DNA of 64,000 nucleotides, taken from Cotesia glomerata (Eukaryota > Arthropoda > Insecta > Hymenoptera > Braconidae). A program made the translations under genes and the position numbers. The notes beneath the pieces were generated by a model. It was not told where the DNA came from, made no database searches, and saw nothing but the letters and a program-made list of their open reading frames with translations. Below, piece after piece: positions 24,744-38,600 of the stretch; position 1 is the first letter of the stretch, and every line of letters begins with the position of its first letter. The stretch spans positions 31,390,305 to 31,454,304 of the forward strand of contig NC_058158.1 of assembly GCF_020080835.1 (NCBI RefSeq), written 5' to 3'.

Positions 24744-25912
24744 GTGGTAGAGTCGACTGTAGGGACCTCTGGGTTCGAGCGTATCTCTTTGCGCGTCGCT
24801 TTGTGGACCCCGTGCATAAGTTTCGCGATCACGTTTTGACGTCTCCCGTCCCCCGTCTTCGCTCTACGTACTCCCTATGTATATATACATATATATATAT
24901 CCATACACACATGCAAACATACAAATAATACAGGTTCATATTTATATATATACAACGTTTGCCATTCTTCTCTTCTTCTCTGTCGCCATTTCCCCGCAGA
25001 AAACGAAGAGAAGAGTGTAGAAAAAATTAACAATATTATTTATAATTATATTTATATAAAAAAAAATTTTTTTTATCTTATTTAAATTAAGTGCAATTGT
25101 ATTTTACTAAAGGTAAATTGTAAAATGTTGATATTTTTTTATTTACACACCCGGTATTGCCGGTTTTTAATTCTCGACAAATTTAAAACTTACGAGCGGG
25201 AGCGAGAACAAAAACTCGAGCGATAGGACCAGTTGAGATAGACGTAGATAGACATAGGCGAATGAGATAGAAAAGGAATTAATAAAAAAAAACGTATATG
25301 TATATATAATATATATTACATATTATAATATAGAAAAGTTAAAAAAGACAGAGTAGCATAGAGACTAGAGAACGGAGTTACGGAACTGCCGTACCGTAGA
25401 AATTCGCGGGGACGCGCTCGCGCGGCGAGGCAGGTGAAACGCAGCAACGAGCCAACGGATCAGAGTGCACACGGTGCAATTGCATTCCTAAGGTGACGAG
25501 TACACATACGCTGCTTTTGGATGAACAACCAGAGCACGCCGAGTTTAAGTCGTCGCTTCATTTTACCGGTTGGTGCTGTTTTATGTTAAACGTTCGCCAT
25601 TAGTGAATAGAATTGGTTGTTGGTTGTTAAAATTATTTTAAGTTTTATAAATTGCGAACCATACTACGTTTGCACATTGACGACGTGGTTAGTGCTAGTG
25701 ATATTTTTTTGTTTTTAGTTAATATACCATTTTATTTTGTTTTAAAACTCCAATTCTACTCTGTTTTGTTACTCGGTAATATTTTTTAAAAAATTATAAT
25801 ATTTAAAAATGTTGTGCTAAATCTGGTGTAATTTTTAATCTTCTTTTGTTACAGATACTACGGTTGTTGTAAAAGTTAAATATAGGTGTTATCAATGTGC
25901 TGATGAATATAT

Positions 25913-25939
25913 ATGTACATATATATATAGATATATATG

Positions 25940-25974
<35 letters not shown>

Positions 25975-26012
25975 TATATATATATATATATATGCTATAT
26001 ATATATATATAT
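25913..26012. repeat. (TA)n microsatellite
   Basis: Interrupted TA repeat of about 100 bp. Confidence 0.9.
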
Positions 26013-27010
26013 TTATCTAACGTGTGAATTCGCGACCGGCAAACTCGTGTGTGCTCAAGTTTTTCCGTCTACACGCCGTTTGAACTGAAATTTTTTTCCC
26101 ACTTTAGTGGCGCGAGCGCGGGAAAAGTGACGCTCGCATATTATATGAAGTTTTTTTTTATTTCCTTTCTTTTCGTGTACTTCGGGAAGGAGGAGCGGGG
26201 CGAGATAAAAAAGAGAGAAAAAGAAAGGAAGTCTGCGATCTCTCAGACGGATCCTCTGTGCGTCGACGGATTTTTTGCTATTAATACGGATCCATTCTTC
26301 ACGGTTTTTTTTACTTATTTTTGGAGTACAATTATCAGGTTATCAATTTTAATCAGTTTTATTGAATAAATTATTGTGGTTATTATTAAAATTTTAAGCG
26401 TGGAGCGAAAAATAATTAGCTGAATATTTATCTTCTTTTTTTTTTTTATGCGCGTCAGGTCTCATCTCGCGTGTGTGGATGCGTGTTTATGTGTGTGTGT
26501 CGTATATATGTACAATGCACAAGATGCACTTGGTCTTGAAGTGCGTCGATTTACTATTGACGTTCAGTTTGCAAAAGAATAAAGCGTACATAACCTTAAA
26601 AAGCTATTTTAACTCTTTCGTTCTTCGGAAGTAAAAAAATTTATTAGGTGGAAATTTAAATTAGTTAGGGCTTTTGTGCGTGAGCTGTAAGAGACACTAG
26701 CAGATACAAATTGTCATCAGACGGCCTTTAAAAGCGTTACAGTCTGGTATTATTTTTCGGTAGAATTTTTATCTTCATATATACGTGTTTATATATATAT
26801 ATATATATACATATTTTTTTATACATCTATAAATATTGCGAGTGATAATGATAATGGAGTAATTAAGATAAAATACGTATATGTACATATAAATAAATAA
26901 TGATAGAGAGAGTGTATTGAAGAATTTAATTAGATTAGTAACAATTAAATAAAAAATGATTTTATTGTTTGTTTAATGTTATGTTTTTTGTTGTTGTTTT
27001 TGTAATAGCT

Positions 27011-30000
27011 ATGGCCGAGGGAAATGGGGAACTCAAAATGGAAGAAAAGCAGTCTAAGGAGGAAATGGAGTACGTCGAAAGAACGGAGGATTTCGCGAAA
27101 CTCATACAGTATGGACTCGATGAAAAAGTGGCTGCTAAACTAGATGAAATTTACAAAACTGGGAAACTCGCCCATGTTGATCTCGATGAAAGAGCCCTGG
27201 ATGCCCTAAGGGAATTTCCTGTTGACGGAGCGTTAAATGTTCTCACGCAATTTTTGGAATCTAATTTGGAACATGTGTCCAACAAATCGGCGTATCTTTG
27301 CGGAGTTATGAAGACCTACAGACAAAAAAGCAGGGCAGGCCAGGGAACGGGCACTAGTACAACGCCTAAAGCTCCGGATGAAGACAAAATTAAAGTGGGT
27401 TTTACTTATTTATTATTTTTTATCATAATTTTCTCTTAGCAATTATTCATGAATCATAGTTTTATTTTTATTTTCAATAATTCACGAGGGGTTTTATTGT
27501 TATAGATGATACTCGAGAGAACCGGATATCCACTCGATGTGACCACTGGACAACGAAAATACGGCGGCCCGCCTCCAAATTGGGAGGGCCCAACTCCAGG
27601 AAATGGTTGTGAGGTACGTAATCATTAAAATAATTATTCTTAACATTATTTTTATATCGATAGTGATTTTTTTATTTTTAAATCAGTTATATACAAGATA
27701 GATAAATAAATAATTGATAGTATTTAATTAAATTTTTACTTTCCATCTTGCAGGTATTTTGTGGGAAGATACCTAAAGACATGTATGAAGACGAATTGAT
27801 TCCGCTTTTTGAAAAATGCGGTAAAATATGGGATTTGAGGCTTATGATGGATCCCATGTCCGGTACCAACAGAGGATATGCCTTCATTACATTTACTAAT
27901 CGAGATGCCGCACAACAAGCTGTCAGAGAGGTATGTTCATTATTTCTTATGTCAGAGAGATCCTATTTTTTATTATTTATCTTTTTTTTAATGTTTTTTT
28001 TTTAATTATTAATTTTTAATCTAGATTTTAGTTTTATAACGTTTCATCCATAACATTTATCAAACTTTCGTTATCCTGTAGTTAACAAATTGCCATAACG
28101 GACCAATTGGATATCCTTCAATTAATTTCTTTTGTACAAAAGAATTTATTATCATTCAAAATTAATATTGATGCTATTTGCATTCTTTTGAGATAAACTT
28201 ATGTTTCTGAATTATTTGAATAAATTATACCATTAAGTTTTTTTAGTTCGTTAAAAAAAAATCAAAAGAATGCAGATATAACGTGGCTCCATGTTCGATT
28301 GTATATCATAAATATAAATATTGACAGATAAAGATTTAGTTGTGACTTCAATTGTCTCTAAGGAGTTCAAGTATCAATGCTCATGGATCCACAGATCAAA
28401 TAAAAGTCCGCACAATAACGCCACATACACATATATAATTTATTTTAATAATCAGTGTACAGTATGCATATGCATTAAATATTATTTATTACTAGTAACT
28501 GATATTATATGTATATGAATATGTATATATACATATATTGATGCATATGGATACTTTACAACATGTCCATTCATATTTTCCCTTTTAAACATTCATTCAT
28601 GTTTGAATTACACTTAGTGACAACTTCCAATAACTCCCAAGATACGTGATAACAGTGACAGATGTTATTAATCAAATGTCCTGTGGATGAGTTTCTTTTT
28701 CCAGCTCTCCTCTTTGCTCAGTGGGCAAAATTGGGAGTGGAGAATCTTCCTGATCGATTAAGAAAAATCAAAATCCAAAAAGTATCTCAAAGTATGAAAA
28801 AAAAAAAAAAAAATTAATAAAAGGGAAAGAAATATTATTGCTGAATGAAAAAAAACAAAAAAAAAACATAAATTGGTTAAGGGTAAAAATCTAATTGGTT
28901 CGCAATTTGGACAGTGACGAAAAAATATCGCGAAGGCACATAAATTTGTTTACAGGGATGTTGCGCGTAAACGCCGGTTTGCTATAGTGTGAAGAATCGA
29001 GCAACCAAATCGCATGCCACGTGTCACCCGGCTCATTGAAAAAAAAAATTAAAAGAATATATTTATACAAAATAAAATATGAGCCTGGGTCATGCCAATT
29101 GACAATCGAAATTTATTTATTTCGAAAAAAAGAAAAAAAAATTTAATTTATTTTTACTTATTTTATTAATCATATATTAATTATATATTTTCCTAAATTA
29201 ATCGCGAATTGAATTCGCACGTTTTGTTTTTTTTTTATTATTTAACGCATTATTACGAATATCATTGGAACAAAATTAGGCATGTGTTTGTTTTTCTTCA
29301 TCCCACAGCTCGATAATTACGAAATAAAACCCGGCAAGAGTCTGAAAGTAAACATTAGCGTTCCTAATCTACGACTTTTCGTCGGGAACATACCAAAGTC
29401 AAAAGGCAAAGAGGAGATCTTGGACGAATTTGGTAATTTAACAGGTAAAGTGAATTCGAGGCGTGTGTACCTACCTACACCTCTTACCTATACCTACCTG
29501 TCTACCTGTTTTTTTATTATTTTTTTTTTTTTAAATTAATTAATTTAATTTTTTTTTATTATTTTTTTTTCATTTGTAATATAAGAGTGGTAGCTTTTAA
29601 GTAGTGGTTGTAGATGGTATGGAACAAAGACAAATCTATCGAGAGCCTTTACACGATCACGTGATCTTATTCAACTATTATATTTTATATTATATTTATT
29701 ATTATCATAATTATTATTATTTATATGTTAATACTATTATTATTATAATTATAATTATTGAATTGTGACACCTTCGATTCTTAGTCAGCCTCCTTGCCTC
29801 TCGGTTTATTAGTGAACAGTAACACCTCTCTGGTCCAAGTCTTCTTTTCCTCTTATAAATATATAGGTTGAGTTATGAGTTATTTGCTTTATACGATGTA
29901 TTACGCAGAAACTGCTCGTCTCTATTACTACTATGTCTACTTCTCACATACATATTATTACTTTTACTATAATAATATTATTTTATTTCACAAAAATGCG

Positions 30001-32613
30001 GTCAGTCGGACTATATCGTCGTTATCACTGCTATTTCTACTACTTACTACTACTACCGCTCCTCTCACTTATAGTTTATCATTATTATTATTATTATATT
30101 ACATAGAAGTTGTCTTACTATAATTATTATTACTATTACTACTGTTGTTGTATTGTCGGCCACGACTGTCACTACTTGCGCTATTCACTGTATCATTTTC
30201 TATCTAGTCTTACTATTACCTTCTGTTACTACTTATCACTACTGTACTGCTACTACTAGTTTATTTATGCTCTCTTTCTTTTTCCATCTCACTCTCTCTC
30301 TATTTTTCTTACCTACGACTGTCATTACTTAGCTATTCTACCAATTTCCTTCTTTTCCCAATGCCGTTCTCTGAGACAAACGCATTAAGAGTAATTATCA
30401 GAAAATAAAAAAAACTAGAAATTAAAATTTCAGCATCGGTTTTATAGATGTAATTTTTTTTTTTTTTTTTTATTATTATTTTTTTATTAATTATTTTTAT
30501 CATTTTTTTTCTTGTTTATTTATTGATATATTTTTTAAAATTAAATTTTATTGCAAATCGATTGACAATTGTCCGTGAGCTACAGCCATTTTGTATCTAC
30601 AATAATAATAATTGGCTATGAAAAATGTGAAAATGTTATTCATGACTTAAGCCTCGAGCATGGGGGTACGGGAGACCTGTGTGGACCGCTGGGGCGTGTG
30701 GCTCGCTAACAAACGGACAGGCACTCCCAACCACCCACAACCTCCATACGTTCTCAATTATCATCAATAAATTAATTTACTTAAATCAAAATTCAACTGC
30801 TCTCACATCCACAGTCATGTTTGAGGACATTAAAATAGTAATCTCTGGAATCCCCATCATATCATATACATACTCAACTAACTAAAAATTATTGATAATT
30901 AAATTAATTATATACCAGTATCTATGTATTTTTAAATCCTATTATCACTCCATCACTCTAATTCTTCGCGGACTTACCAATCTTTCCCACAAAGCCTCTT
31001 AACAACTCACTCCATCTCTGACAAACTCATTAATAATTTATATGTAAATAATATAATATATAAACAAAAACAAATATTCCTCGAAGGTTCACTTGACGCG
31101 TTATTCTACCCTTCCACCCTATTTATTTATTTCAAAAAATTTACAATTAACCAAAAATACAAAAAAAAAAAATGTTTTAAAAATGAGAAAAAAAAAAACA
31201 TAAACACGCTCGAGTCAGCCAATAAGCAGGCGTGAATCAGTTTAAAAAGAGTAAGCTTAATTGGCACTCTCCTTCCACATTATTCTTACAGCTGAATGAT
31301 TATGAGATTCGGAAAGGCAAAAAGATTGGTGTTACCGTATCTTATAACAATCACCGCTTGTTTGTGGGAAATATTCCAAAGAATCGAGACCGAGATGACT
31401 TGTTCGAAGAGTTTACAAAGCACGCACGTAAGTTGAAAATTGCCCTTAAATCTGCAGGCAGAGTTTTACCGGAGCGAAAAAGTTAATGTTTTTTTTATTT
31501 TTTTTTTAGACATGAAAGCGTGAATAGAAGGACTTGTGTGGCTGGCGTGTGATTGCTGTGAGTGAATGTAGATAATCATATTGATGAATAAAAAGTGAAC
31601 GATAATGAATAAATTAAAAATAGGGAGGATGAGGAATATAAGAATAAGTGACTAAAGTGAAAGAGAGACTCGCCTTGGACCTTGGTTTCGATTGGGCTTA
31701 TTTATTTATTTATTTATACATTTTTTTAAATTAATTTATTAACCAAAACCAGTTAGAAACAAGGGCTCCAGGCAAACAATACGCAGCCCTTATAATTATT
31801 TATCCATCAATTAACTATTTATTTAATATATATAAATGTATGTATATTTTTTTTCATTGACTTTATTCTATCTAACACCACACAACTATTTCTAGTCCAC
31901 AATAAAGCTTTGTATCTGTAATACTCGATATTCACTTATAACTTTTAAAGAAGTTGTTAATAACCAATTAACAAGAACACTAGAGTCGATAAATTAATTA
32001 ATTAATTAATTAATTAATGAGTCAGCGTGAGTGAGAATAAAGCATTTACCCTTTTAAAAATAATTTTTAAACTCAATCATCACTATGCCCACATAACTAA
32101 CTATTTCTTCCAAACTAAAACTAAGAATTTCAGAAACATTGACAAAATTATTATTATCCATTAAAACTCATTAACATGACATTATTACTATTATTATTAT
32201 AATTATTATTATTTTATTATTTTTCGGCTCTTTTTTAAATTTCTTAAAACATTTCTATTCTTTTTTCATTACACCTTTTTATCATTTATCACAAACTGTG
32301 TTTCTTAATTTATAGCTGCTTGGGAGTGTGTCTTTTATTTATTTATTTGTATAAATACATATTTTATTTTAAAAAACATGTAATATACTTTTGATTAATC
32401 GGTTTGAATCAAAGAGAGTTTTAAATAATTAGGATGCATGAAAACTCTCAGAGTCTGGACACAGAGAGGCCGTCATTAGAATGTAAACACTTTTATTTAT
32501 TTTCATTTTTATTTTTATTTATTTACTTTATAAATATCTTATTTCTGGTCTCTCACAATGGAGTGTGCACTGTGTGTTTATTTAAAGAAAAATAAATATA
32601 ATTGAATATAAAA

Positions 32614-32644
<31 letters not shown>

Positions 32645-35600
32645 ATTTGTAACTAGATTTAAATGAGGATTGCAAAAATGATTTGGGTGCATTTTGTAGA
32701 GAAAAAGCTTTGGGTAATGCCGAGAATGTTATTTTTTATTGCTGCGACAAACAGTACGCCGTAAATTATACCGGGGATTATATTTTTTTTTCTATACCCT
32801 CTTTCATTATTATTTTTGTTCTCTTGGTGGAAGCTTATATTCGCATCATTTTTATGATTACTCTTCACTCGGACGTCAGTAGTCGTAGGATATAAAATCG
32901 TTGCACTTTATAATATAAAATAAATTTTAGTTTTCATAAATAAATATTATTAGTTTTATAAATATTAAAAAATAGTAATTAAAGAACGATTATTCAAAGT
33001 TTAGCTTTTAAACTGAGAGGAAGGAGAGGTTAATAAATAAAATAAAAGTCGCAGTATAGAGACGAGATAAAAGGAAGCACGAACGACTAAATACTGCATG
33101 TGGTAGTACTTTTTTTAAAAATCAAAATTGTTTCTTTTTCTTGATCTACAAACATGATTTTTACTGAGTTCGCGACTTTGATAAATTATTTTTATCGCTG
33201 ACGAATAAAGTTTGTGTCGTTCTTGCTTGAAACTTATGGCTATTCTGCGGCCTCGTGTTTATTTAAAATTCATCGATAGTGACAAAAAAAAAGTCAAATT
33301 TTTCTTTTACATGCGGAAAATCTAAAGTTAATTTTAATATAAAAATAAATATTTTCAATTTTTCGAGTCATGTTTATTTTATTATATTAAAAAATGCGAA
33401 TTCGCGAAAAATTTATCAATTCATTAAATAAAAAAAATTAGAGATTGATTTTCGAGTTTTGTATAAAAATAATTTAATTTCAATCGCGTTTTATATTTAC
33501 CTCCGGGATCGTGACAAAATAAAAAAAAAAAAAAAACGACCAAAGCATTTTTTTTTAGTTTTTAACAAAATTGGATACCTCGTTTATATATTGTTTTATG
33601 ATTTTCCAAACTGTAGCTGGCTTGACCGAGGTGATTATCTACAGCTCGCCAGATGACAAAAAGAAGAATAGGGGATTCTGTTTTTTGGAATATGAATCCC
33701 ATAAATCAGCTTCTCTGGCGAAAAGAAGACTCAGCACAGGTCGCATCAAGGTCTGGGGCTGTGATATTATAGTTGACTGGGCTGATCCTCAAGAGGAACC
33801 TGATGAACAAACTATGGCTAAAGTAAGTTACTACTGACATCAATTTAAACAATATTGATTTTATAAATTATTTGCTTATTTAAATGATTACTTTTTTTAA
33901 AGGTAAGAGTGCTGTATGTAAGGAACCTAACGCAAGATTGTTCTGAAGAAAAACTGAAAGAATGTTTCGAAGAATTCGGTAAAATCGACAGGGTGAAGAA
34001 AATCAAGGACTACGCATTTGTACATTTCGAAGACAGAGATCATGCAGTCAAGGTATATTATTTTATAAATATTTTTTTTAATTAATTATTATTGGATTAA
34101 ACATCATTATAATTATTTTATTTTCCATCTTAGGCAATGCGAGAACTTAACGGTAAGGAAATAGGCGGTTCTCACATAGAAGTTGCATTGGCGAAACCAC
34201 CATTTGATAAAAAGAAAAAAGAAGATATGTTACGAGCTCGGGAAAGAAGAATGATGCAAATGTTACAAGGCCGTGGAGGGTAAATATTATTTTATTTTTA
34301 GCCTTCGATTATTGTTTTGTAAATAGAGTTTATTTTTCCCTTGGAAGTCAATAATAAATTAATGGAAATTTATTGTTTACATAATATAGAGGCTCACCAT
34401 CGCATCCTAGTATGATAAGCGGACCCATGCCAGTACGAGGATCCGGACAAAGTGGCGGTCCTCGAGGCACTTCGGGCAGTATGAGACCACCTATGGGTCG
34501 CGGTGACTACAGTGAGTAACTGCATCTTATTAATTCTCAGTTTTCGTAATGAATAATTTAATGTCAATCAGTTTATTTTTGATATTATTTTTTATTGTTC
34601 AACAAAACACAGAGAATTTTTAGTTATTTTTTTAACAATTTATTTTTGCCAAACTCTCGTATCGGTTAATCATTATTGATTTATTATTATATATCTCCGT
34701 TTTATTTATATATTTACAAAAAAAAAAAAAAAAAAAAAAAAACAGATTAATTTTATATTTATTTGTTTAAAGAGAATCATAGTTTATTTTATTGTTTGAA
34801 TTAAATTTTTATTGATCGCTAAATTTTTTGCTCGCAAGTGATTATAAAAAAAAATAATCTTGTGATATTTTAATCAAATTCTATTAATAAGAGCTCAGCA
34901 GTTTTTTAATTTTAACAAAATATATTTTAATTAAGTTATAAATTTAACTTGAAAAAAAGTCCCGCATGCTCTTGGGATCTTCACTTATTTCACAACAAAC
35001 CTTTGGCTTTCGCGCATGACAAACAACATTTTTTTTTTTAATTCAACTATACGTATATTCTATTTTTTTTGTTTCCAGTTTTATTTCTCTTTCTTTAAAC
35101 TTTTTTTTTAAGTGTGAATAAACTGGACATTATTTTAGAGCTAGGATAGATATAATTTATGAATCCGGACTAGAATTCATTTCATTTTATCCATTACACT
35201 ATTATACTTCCTTTTCATTACTGTAAAAGCATTTAAATACATTATCATGCCATGTAAATTAATAATAAACTCCAGTAGAAAAATTATCTTTGACATTGAA
35301 GACTTACATTTGTAAAGCCATTTTAAACACAAAAGGGAATACCTTGTTACACATTACACTTCACTAAAAATATTTTTAATCACCAACAATTAAAACTATA
35401 AAGCATGTCTACAATTTTTTTATTACAAACATAACGTTTTTATTTTTTTTTTATTAATTTTATTGGTGAACTGGTAGTAATTAATCTATAAATTTAGTGT
35501 GAATATTTTTGTTTTCGTTTTTTATTTATATTATCGTAGAACATTTATTTTTTAATCCCATGAATTTTTTTTACATAAGCGTGTGTAATTTTTTTTGTTA

Positions 35601-38600
35601 TATATTCTTAAAATGATAATTGAATATAATTCGACAACCAATTCAACAAATCTGTTTTACAGCTCTCAAGGAAATAGGTAAGCGGCAAAATTTTGAATGA
35701 CGAATGCAAAGCTGTAGATAGTTGCAATTTATTTTTTTTTATTCTCATCTTTATTAAATTTTATTCACCAATATATATTCTTCTATTTTGATCTATTCTA
35801 CCAAAGATTCTTAAGACTGCAGTAAAATTAGTTTTAGTTTAATCGTTCCATTTCCTTTTTAATTAACTTGCATTTTAAATAATAATGGTGGCAGGGTAAT
35901 TGTTGTAAGGTTTTCCTTAAAATCTAACAAAAAAAATATATATCTTTATGATCTTCAATTACTTACTTCAAAAATACTGGTTTAATGTTGCGTAGAATTC
36001 TTTCCTTATTTTCCGGTTTTGCAAACGTCAGTTCTACAGGGCAATGCCTTGATAAAATCGTTACGTTTGCAAAACGTCTGCATAGGTAAAAAATTTTACT
36101 CATCGTTACTAAAATATCTATTGGATATTTTCTTGTACAAATAAACCTTTCTCTAATTTTTTTTTTTGCAAATAATAACTTTCAGAAAAATAATTATTTT
36201 CTTTTCATATTTCCTTCAATAACTTAACCAGCATATTATTCATAACGTAATTTATATAACATTATCTTTTCCCGGCATGCAAATTTGTTTTCTGATTACA
36301 TTTTTAAGTACAAAAAAAAATAAATGATTAAAGTTATTGTTACAATGATATGATAACAATGAACTGTAATCACTAAATAGAGAATTTAATTATTTAAATT
36401 TCCCTTTTTTTTCTTTCTCTTGTTGAAATTGGAATTTATAATTCTTTCGTGGCTAAATTTGGGTCTATTTGTAATGTGTGTTTTTATAGATTATGATTAC
36501 GACTATTACGGTTATGGGGATTATCGAGGTGGCTACAGTGATCCATATTACGATGACTATTATCGATACGAAGATTACTATTTCGATTATGCGCCGCCTC
36601 CGCCGCCTGCCAGAGGGAGGGGCAGGCAGCCTCAACCGGTGGGTCGCCTTTTTTAACAAGTTTTATCAAAAAAATCAAAATTATTGATTATTTTTTTTAT
36701 TAATTTTTAAATTTTATTGTTCTTCGAGAAATTTATTTACTTTAAATTTAATTTTACAAGTTAATATTTAAAATTTTAATTAAATTTACTTCAGCGGTAG
36801 TTTGATTGTGGCACAGTGTTCGCGGAATCCTAATTATTATTTCATACTCTTTATAATTGCGTCCACATTTACTTATTAACTATTTTCAGTTCACTTTATT
36901 ATAACTTTAACAAATTTCACGCCTATTTTTCACTATTATTATTATTATCATTATTGTTTTTCTTCACTTTATCGCGTACAAAAAAGCAAACTTTAACAAT
37001 TGCTAATTAATACTTGTACGATTTGTGCTCGCTTCGTGCAATCCACTAACACAAAACGCAAGGGATTGTGATGATATGTTTCCATAATTTATCTTATTCT
37101 TATATTTATTTTTTTTTTAATTTTCAAGTGTATTTTATTTGCTAAATAATTACACATATATTTAAATACTATTACTCATTATTAATTCACAATTTAATCA
37201 AATTTTTCTTTTGCTACTTTTTAGTTCACTTGCTATTTTACTTGCCTTGTGTTTATTTTTTATCATCAATTTATTCACGCACATGTAAATAAACTGCAAT
37301 TTTTTTTTAATGTTATGCAAAGAGCGGTGTGAGGCTGTGAAAAAAAAAAAAAAAGGAATCAAGACTGAAACAAATTGAAAAAATAAGTCCTTTTTTACTC
37401 CATTTAAACTTTTTACTTGATCAACTAACTTTTTATTAAATTTACAATTATATTCATATATATATACTTGTATTTTTAATATTTATAATATAAGTAAAAT
37501 TTGAGTAATAATAATAATAAACAACCCCCCCCCACCCCCGAATACATTGCCACTTTCAAATTGCTTGCGTGAATCATATCTGAGCCATGCTAGACCCATT
37601 TCAAAATTTTGTCTAAAACCGGGGAAAGCTTAAAATTTTTTAACCTGCGGGATAAAAAATACAAAGAGAAGGAAAAAAATAAATCATTCAATGAACAAGA
37701 AAGAAAAACAAACATTCATATAAAGGAGACCAAAAGTTAAATTCAACGAGAGAAAAAAAATCTAAAAGTATTTAAAATAAAAAAAAAAACGGATAAATCC
37801 CTCAGGCAACTTGTATTTTCTTAAATAAGAAAGAAAAAAGTAACGAAGCCTTTTCATGTGTGTTGGAATATTAGCAAAGAATTTTCCACTTTCCTGTGTG
37901 CATTTGTGGTCTCCTGAGTAACGCTTTTAATATCTAACAAATCTCAATACAAATAGTTATTAACAATAAATCCTTTGTAACGCTATCAAGTCCCTTAAAT
38001 GCAAAAAAAGCAAAAATAATTCCAACGCAAGCATTAACTAAAAATAAAATAATAGCTTTTAATCTTTACTAAAATATTAAAAATCCCGTTGAAGTCTTTT
38101 TCTTATGCTTTTGTAAAAAAAAATAAACCAAAAAAGTAATCAAGTATTCGCACGACATTAAAGAGCGTCTCGTGGCTCGGATATGATGCACTTAATAACA
38201 AACTCTTTCTTTCTGCCTTCTGTTTCCTTCCTCTTAGTCTCAAGTTTCAGGTAATCCCTGATGGACGTCAAGTAGGAAGCTGGCCTTTGGCAGTATTTCA
38301 TCGTGTTATTTGTCTTTCTTATTCAACTCACAGAAAATGAAAAACTTTTCCTGAGGAGTTTTTTTTTTTACTTTTCCATTATATTTTTTTTGTCTTGATT
38401 AATAAGTCACCATTTTAAAAGTAAAGTAAAGTAACTTTCAACGAGTATCTTCAAACGAACTTTATTAGTTTTATTATTATTATATTGCCTACTTGTAAAT
38501 TTACTCAGGAAAAGTCTTTCGTAATTTTTATCCAGTTTAGCCTGAAGACCTTGGCTTGATCCTTGGAGATTCATCTTAATAATTATCCCTCAACATTATT

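Larger units (their letters stand above)
24060..27008 (+). promoter_or_regulatory. Syncrip upstream region and non-coding 5' exon area
   Basis: No supported coding sequence. Locally GC-rich, CpG-rich patches (about 24130-24330 and 25375-25500) stand out against the AT-rich background and are likely promoter or non-coding first exons of Syncrip, because the first coding exon opens directly after an acceptor at 27007-27008. Exon limits cannot be set without transcripts. (TA)n runs lie at 25913-26012 and 26792-26808. Confidence 0.4.

Noticed and set aside
24548..24832. Minus-strand frame with poly-Gln/Pro/Ser
   Set aside because: Produced by the (TGC)n/(GAC)n repeat; all frames there are open and none resembles a protein family.
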